The notes under the pieces were generated by a model that saw only the letters and a list, made by a program, of their open reading frames with translations, did no database searches and was not told the DNA's origin. DNA of 64,000 nt, from positions 62,001 to 126,000 of the forward strand of contig CAYNGJ010000002.1 of the NCBI GenBank assembly GCA_964396895.1, in the 5' to 3' direction. This stretch comes from UBA2334 sp964396895. Lineage in GTDB: Bacteria > Pseudomonadota > Gammaproteobacteria > Burkholderiales > Burkholderiaceae_C. The stretch's first letter is position 1; the number at the start of each line of letters is the position of its first letter. The translations under genes and the position numbers were made by a program. Shown here in pieces: positions 60,182 to 64,000 of the stretch.

Positions 60182-61906
60182 ATGAGCTTCAGTCGTCGCG
60201 AATTCATGCAAGTGCTGGCCGTGGCCAGCGCCGGTGGCATGGCCCTGGACCACAAAGACGTGCTGGCGGGCAAACCCGGCGCTGGCAACAAGCTGTACGA
60301 CCTGCCCAAGTTCGGCAACGTCAGCTTTTTGCACTTCACCGACTGCCACGCGCAGTTGATGCCCATTTACTTCCGCGAGCCCAACGTCAACCTGGGTGTG
60401 GCCGAGGCCGTGGGCCGCCCGCCGCACATCGTGGGCGAGGGCCTGCTCAAGCACTTCAACATGCGCCCCGGCACGGCGGAGGCGCATGCCTTCACCTACC
60501 TGAACTTTGAAAAAGCCGCCAAGACCTACGGCAAGGTGGGTGGCTTTGCCCACCTGGCCACGCTGGTCAAGATGATGAAGGCCAGCCGCCCCCACGCCAT
60601 GCTGCTCGACGGCGGCGACACCTGGCAGGGCAGCGCCACGGCGCTGTGGACCAACGGCCAGGACATGGTCGATGCCTGCAAGCTGTTGGGCGTCAACGCC
60701 ATGTGCCCGCACTGGGAATTCACCCTGGGCGAAAAGCGCGTCCAGGAAATCGTGGAGAAAGACTTCGGTGGCAAGCTCGACTTTTTGGCCCAGAACGTGA
60801 AAACCAACGACTTTGGTGACCAGGTGTTCAAGCCCTACGTGATCAAAGAAATGAACGGTGTGCCCGTGGCCGTCATCGGTCAGGCCTTCCCCTACACCCC
60901 CATTGCCAACCCCAGCTACATGGTGCCCAACTGGACCTTCGGCATCCAGGACGAGCACATGCAGCAAATGGTGGACGAGGCGCGCGGCAAGGGTGCGCAG
61001 GCCGTGGTGGTCATCAGCCACAACGGCATGGACGTGGACATCAAAATGGCGTCCCGCGTCACTGGCATTGACGCCATTTTGGGTGGCCACACCCACGACG
61101 GCATGCCCGCGCCTCTGGTGGTCAAAAACGCCAAGGGCCAAACCCTGGTGACCAACGCCGGCTCCAACAGCAAATTTCTGGGCGTGCTCGACTTCGATGT
61201 GCGCGGTGGCAAGGTGCAAGACTTCCGCTACAAGCTGCTGCCCGTGTTCGCCAACCTGCTGCCCGCCGACCCCGAAATGCAGACCTACATCGACAAAATG
61301 CGCGCACCCTACAAGGCCAAGCTGGACGAGAAGCTGGCCGTGTCAGAAGGCTTGCTGTACCGCCGTGGCAACTTCAACGGCTCGTGGGATCAGCTCATTG
61401 TCGATGCCCTGATGGAAGTGAAGGGCGCCGACATGGCCTTCTCCCCTGGCTTCCGCTGGGGCACCACCATTCTGCCGGGCCAGGCCATCACCCGCGAACT
61501 GATGATGGACCAGGTCGCCATCACCTACCCCACCAGCACCCTGACCGAAATGACGGGCGAGACCATCAAGACCGTGCTGGAAGACGTGTGCGACAACCTG
61601 TTCAACCCCGATCCCTACTACCAGCAGGGCGGCGACATGGTGCGCGTGGGTGGGCTGGAGTACACCTGCGACCCCAAGGCCGGTGCGGGCAAGCGCATCA
61701 ACAACATGATGCTCAAGGGCAAGGCCATCGAGGCGGGCAAAACCTACAAGGTGGCCGGCTGGGCGCCTGTGGCCGAAGGTGCCAAGGGCGAGCCCATTTG
61801 GGACGTGATGGAAACCTACTTCAAGAGCCACAAAACCATTGGCAAGCTCAAGCTCAACACGCCCAAGCTGGTGGGCATGGAAGGCAACCCCGGCATCGCG
61901 TTGTGA
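60182..61906 (+). CDS. soxB: Thiosulfohydrolase SoxB
   Basis: SoxB hydrolyses the terminal sulfonate from SoxY-bound cysteine S-thiosulfonate in the periplasm, using two manganese ions. The 574-residue product begins with a twin-arginine leader (FSRREFMQVLAVASAGG). Metal and active-site motifs are HFTDCHAQLMP, LDGGDTWQGSATALW, SHNGMDVDI and GGHTHDGMP, with the C-terminal 5'-nucleotidase domain after about residue 390. GAGGAA precedes the ATG. A terminator on each side makes it a separately tuned unit at the end of the sox cluster. Confidence 0.98.
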   Translation: MSFSRREFMQVLAVASAGGMALDHKDVLAGKPGAGNKLYDLPKFGNVSFLHFTDCHAQLMPIYFREPNVNLGVAEAVGRPPHIVGEGLLKHFNMRPGTAEAHAFTYLNFEKAAKTYGKVGGFAHLATLVKMMKASRPHAMLLDGGDTWQGSATALWTNGQDMVDACKLLGVNAMCPHWEFTLGEKRVQEIVEKDFGGKLDFLAQNVKTNDFGDQVFKPYVIKEMNGVPVAVIGQAFPYTPIANPSYMVPNWTFGIQDEHMQQMVDEARGKGAQAVVVISHNGMDVDIKMASRVTGIDAILGGHTHDGMPAPLVVKNAKGQTLVTNAGSNSKFLGVLDFDVRGGKVQDFRYKLLPVFANLLPADPEMQTYIDKMRAPYKAKLDEKLAVSEGLLYRRGNFNGSWDQLIVDALMEVKGADMAFSPGFRWGTTILPGQAITRELMMDQVAITYPTSTLTEMTGETIKTVLEDVCDNLFNPDPYYQQGGDMVRVGGLEYTCDPKAGAGKRINNMMLKGKAIEAGKTYKVAGWAPVAEGAKGEPIWDVMETYFKSHKTIGKLKLNTPKLVGMEGNPGIAL

Positions 61907-61940
61907 TGCCCACCGGGCTGGTGGGTCCGGTTTTTTGAAG

Positions 61941-61963
61941 AAAAAGCGCCTATGGCGCTTTTT
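61941..61963. terminator. Terminator after soxB
   Basis: AAAAAGCGCC (61941-61950) pairs with GGCGCTTTTT (61954-61963) around a 3-nt loop, with a T-tract on either strand. Confidence 0.85.
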
Positions 61964-62079
61964 CTGTTTGTGAAGTTTGCTATAAAAATACAACCGACGA
62001 GTGGGTGTGCTGCTTGGCCAAAGCGCGCATGCGGTACAAACACGGCACGCCAAGGTCGGTGTCAACAAAGGAACGGGTC

Positions 62080-62699
62080 ATGAAGGTGGTGTTCGACTTC
62101 GGTGGGGTGGTGTTCAACTGGCAACCCACGCAGCTGTTGCAACAGGTGCTGCCCCACCGGGCCGCAGACGAGGCAGGGGGGAAAGCCTGGGCCACCGCCA
62201 TTTTTCAGGGCTTCCACCCAGACAGCGACTGGGCGCTGTTCGACCAAGGCGGCATCACCCCTGCGCCACTGGCCCAGCGCATTGCGCGGCGCACTGGCCT
62301 GGACACGCAAGAGGTGGCGGCGGTGATCGACGCCATCCCGTCGCACCTGGTGCCCAACCCCGGCACCGTGGCGCTGATGGACGAATTGCGCCAGCAGGGG
62401 CACACCCTCTATTACCTGTCCAACATGCCCGCCAGCTACGCCGACGAACTGGAGCGCAGCCACCACTTTTTTGACTGGTTCGATGGCGGCATTTTCTCGG
62501 CGCGGGTGCGGCAGATCAAGCCCAACCCCGACATCTTTGACACGGCGGTGCGCCGCTTTGCCACCCAAGGGGCCCAGGTGGTGTTCATTGACGATGTGCA
62601 GCGCAACCTGGACGCCGCCCGCCTGCACGGCTGGCAGGGGGTGCGCTTCGAGTCCGCCGACCAGGCCCGGTCCGATGTGCTCAACCTGCTGCGCCAGCC

Positions 62700-62703
<4 letters not shown>
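62080..62703 (+). CDS. HAD-superfamily hydrolase, subfamily IA
   Basis: The 207-residue product has the nucleophile motif in VVFDFGGVVFNWQP, a helical cap, and the lysine and acidic motifs in IKPNPDIFDTAV and VFIDDVQRNLDAA. This FDFGGV variant is typical of YihX/epoxide-hydrolase-like HAD phosphatases, whose substrates vary. The ATG at 62080 has AAAGGAA ahead. Its stop overlaps the start of the sigma-54 regulator (ATGA), suggesting co-expression. No direct link to sulfur metabolism is visible. Confidence 0.88.

Positions 62704-64000
<1,297 letters not shown>

Overview
The window looks like a chromosomal segment of a GC-rich betaproteobacterium, most likely Burkholderiales close to Comamonadaceae. 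The evidence is a form IA RuBisCO with CbbQ/CbbO, two CbbR regulators, a complete periplasmic thiosulfate-oxidising (Sox) operon, and a dispersed intergenic repeat with an AAGCGCTGG core of a kind I associate with this family. The lifestyle suggested is facultative chemolithoautotrophy: reduced sulfur supplies electrons and the Calvin cycle fixes CO2. I see no tRNA, rRNA, CRISPR, IS element or phage gene. Genes are tightly packed and no gene-free stretch exceeds about 300 bp.

Layout. (1) 1-13.5 kb, purine salvage and catabolism: xanthine dehydrogenase (xdhAB, minus strand, xdhB cut by the window edge), a divergent LysR regulator, a purine/nucleoside ABC importer (ATPase, two permeases, BMP-type lipoprotein), adenine deaminase, a second BMP-type binding protein and guanine deaminase. 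Adenine and guanine would converge on hypoxanthine/xanthine and then urate. (2) 13.5-19.7 kb, housekeeping: dCTP deaminase, a PAS-GGDEF-EAL protein, an RhlE-type helicase, ApaH and a CNNM/CorC transporter-like protein. (3) 19.6-26.2 kb, cbb operon I: cbbR divergent from cbbLSQO, plus a small conserved-looking ORF. (4) 26.3-30.2 kb, a TRAP transporter (TatT, DctP, fused DctQM). (5) 30.3-38.9 kb, a lipid/envelope cluster: ExoD, PSD-like decarboxylase, class III aminotransferase, small membrane protein, GT4 glycosyltransferase, UDP-glucose dehydrogenase and a PlcP-like phosphoesterase. Seven PHO-box-like sites (two 7-mers 11 bp apart) lie at its promoters, so I read it as a phosphate-starvation membrane-lipid remodelling locus. 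(6) 38.9-40.9 kb: small membrane protein, SlyX, and AmtB behind a clear sigma-54 promoter. (7) 41-52.3 kb, cbb operon II: a second cbbR divergent from cbbYEFPTZGKA, which supplies CO2-acceptor regeneration and lower glycolysis. (8) 52.4-61.9 kb, sulfur oxidation: minus-strand cytochrome/flavoprotein genes (FccAB/SoxEF-like plus a c4-type cytochrome) divergent from soxRCDYZAXB. (9) 62-64 kb: a HAD hydrolase and a PAS-sigma-54 activator cut by the window end.

How it fits together: Sox and the flavocytochrome feed electrons from thiosulfate/sulfide to cytochromes c. The two cbb operons, each with its own divergent CbbR, use that energy for carbon fixation. Terminators and hairpins inside the operons (after cbbS, between cbbK and cbbA, after soxZ, after soxX) suggest differential expression. 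The most interesting material is the PHO-box-marked lipid cluster, the paired SoxR-type operators, the repeat family that reaches into coding sequence, and the predicted lipoprotein forms of SoxX and the sulfide-dehydrogenase flavoprotein.
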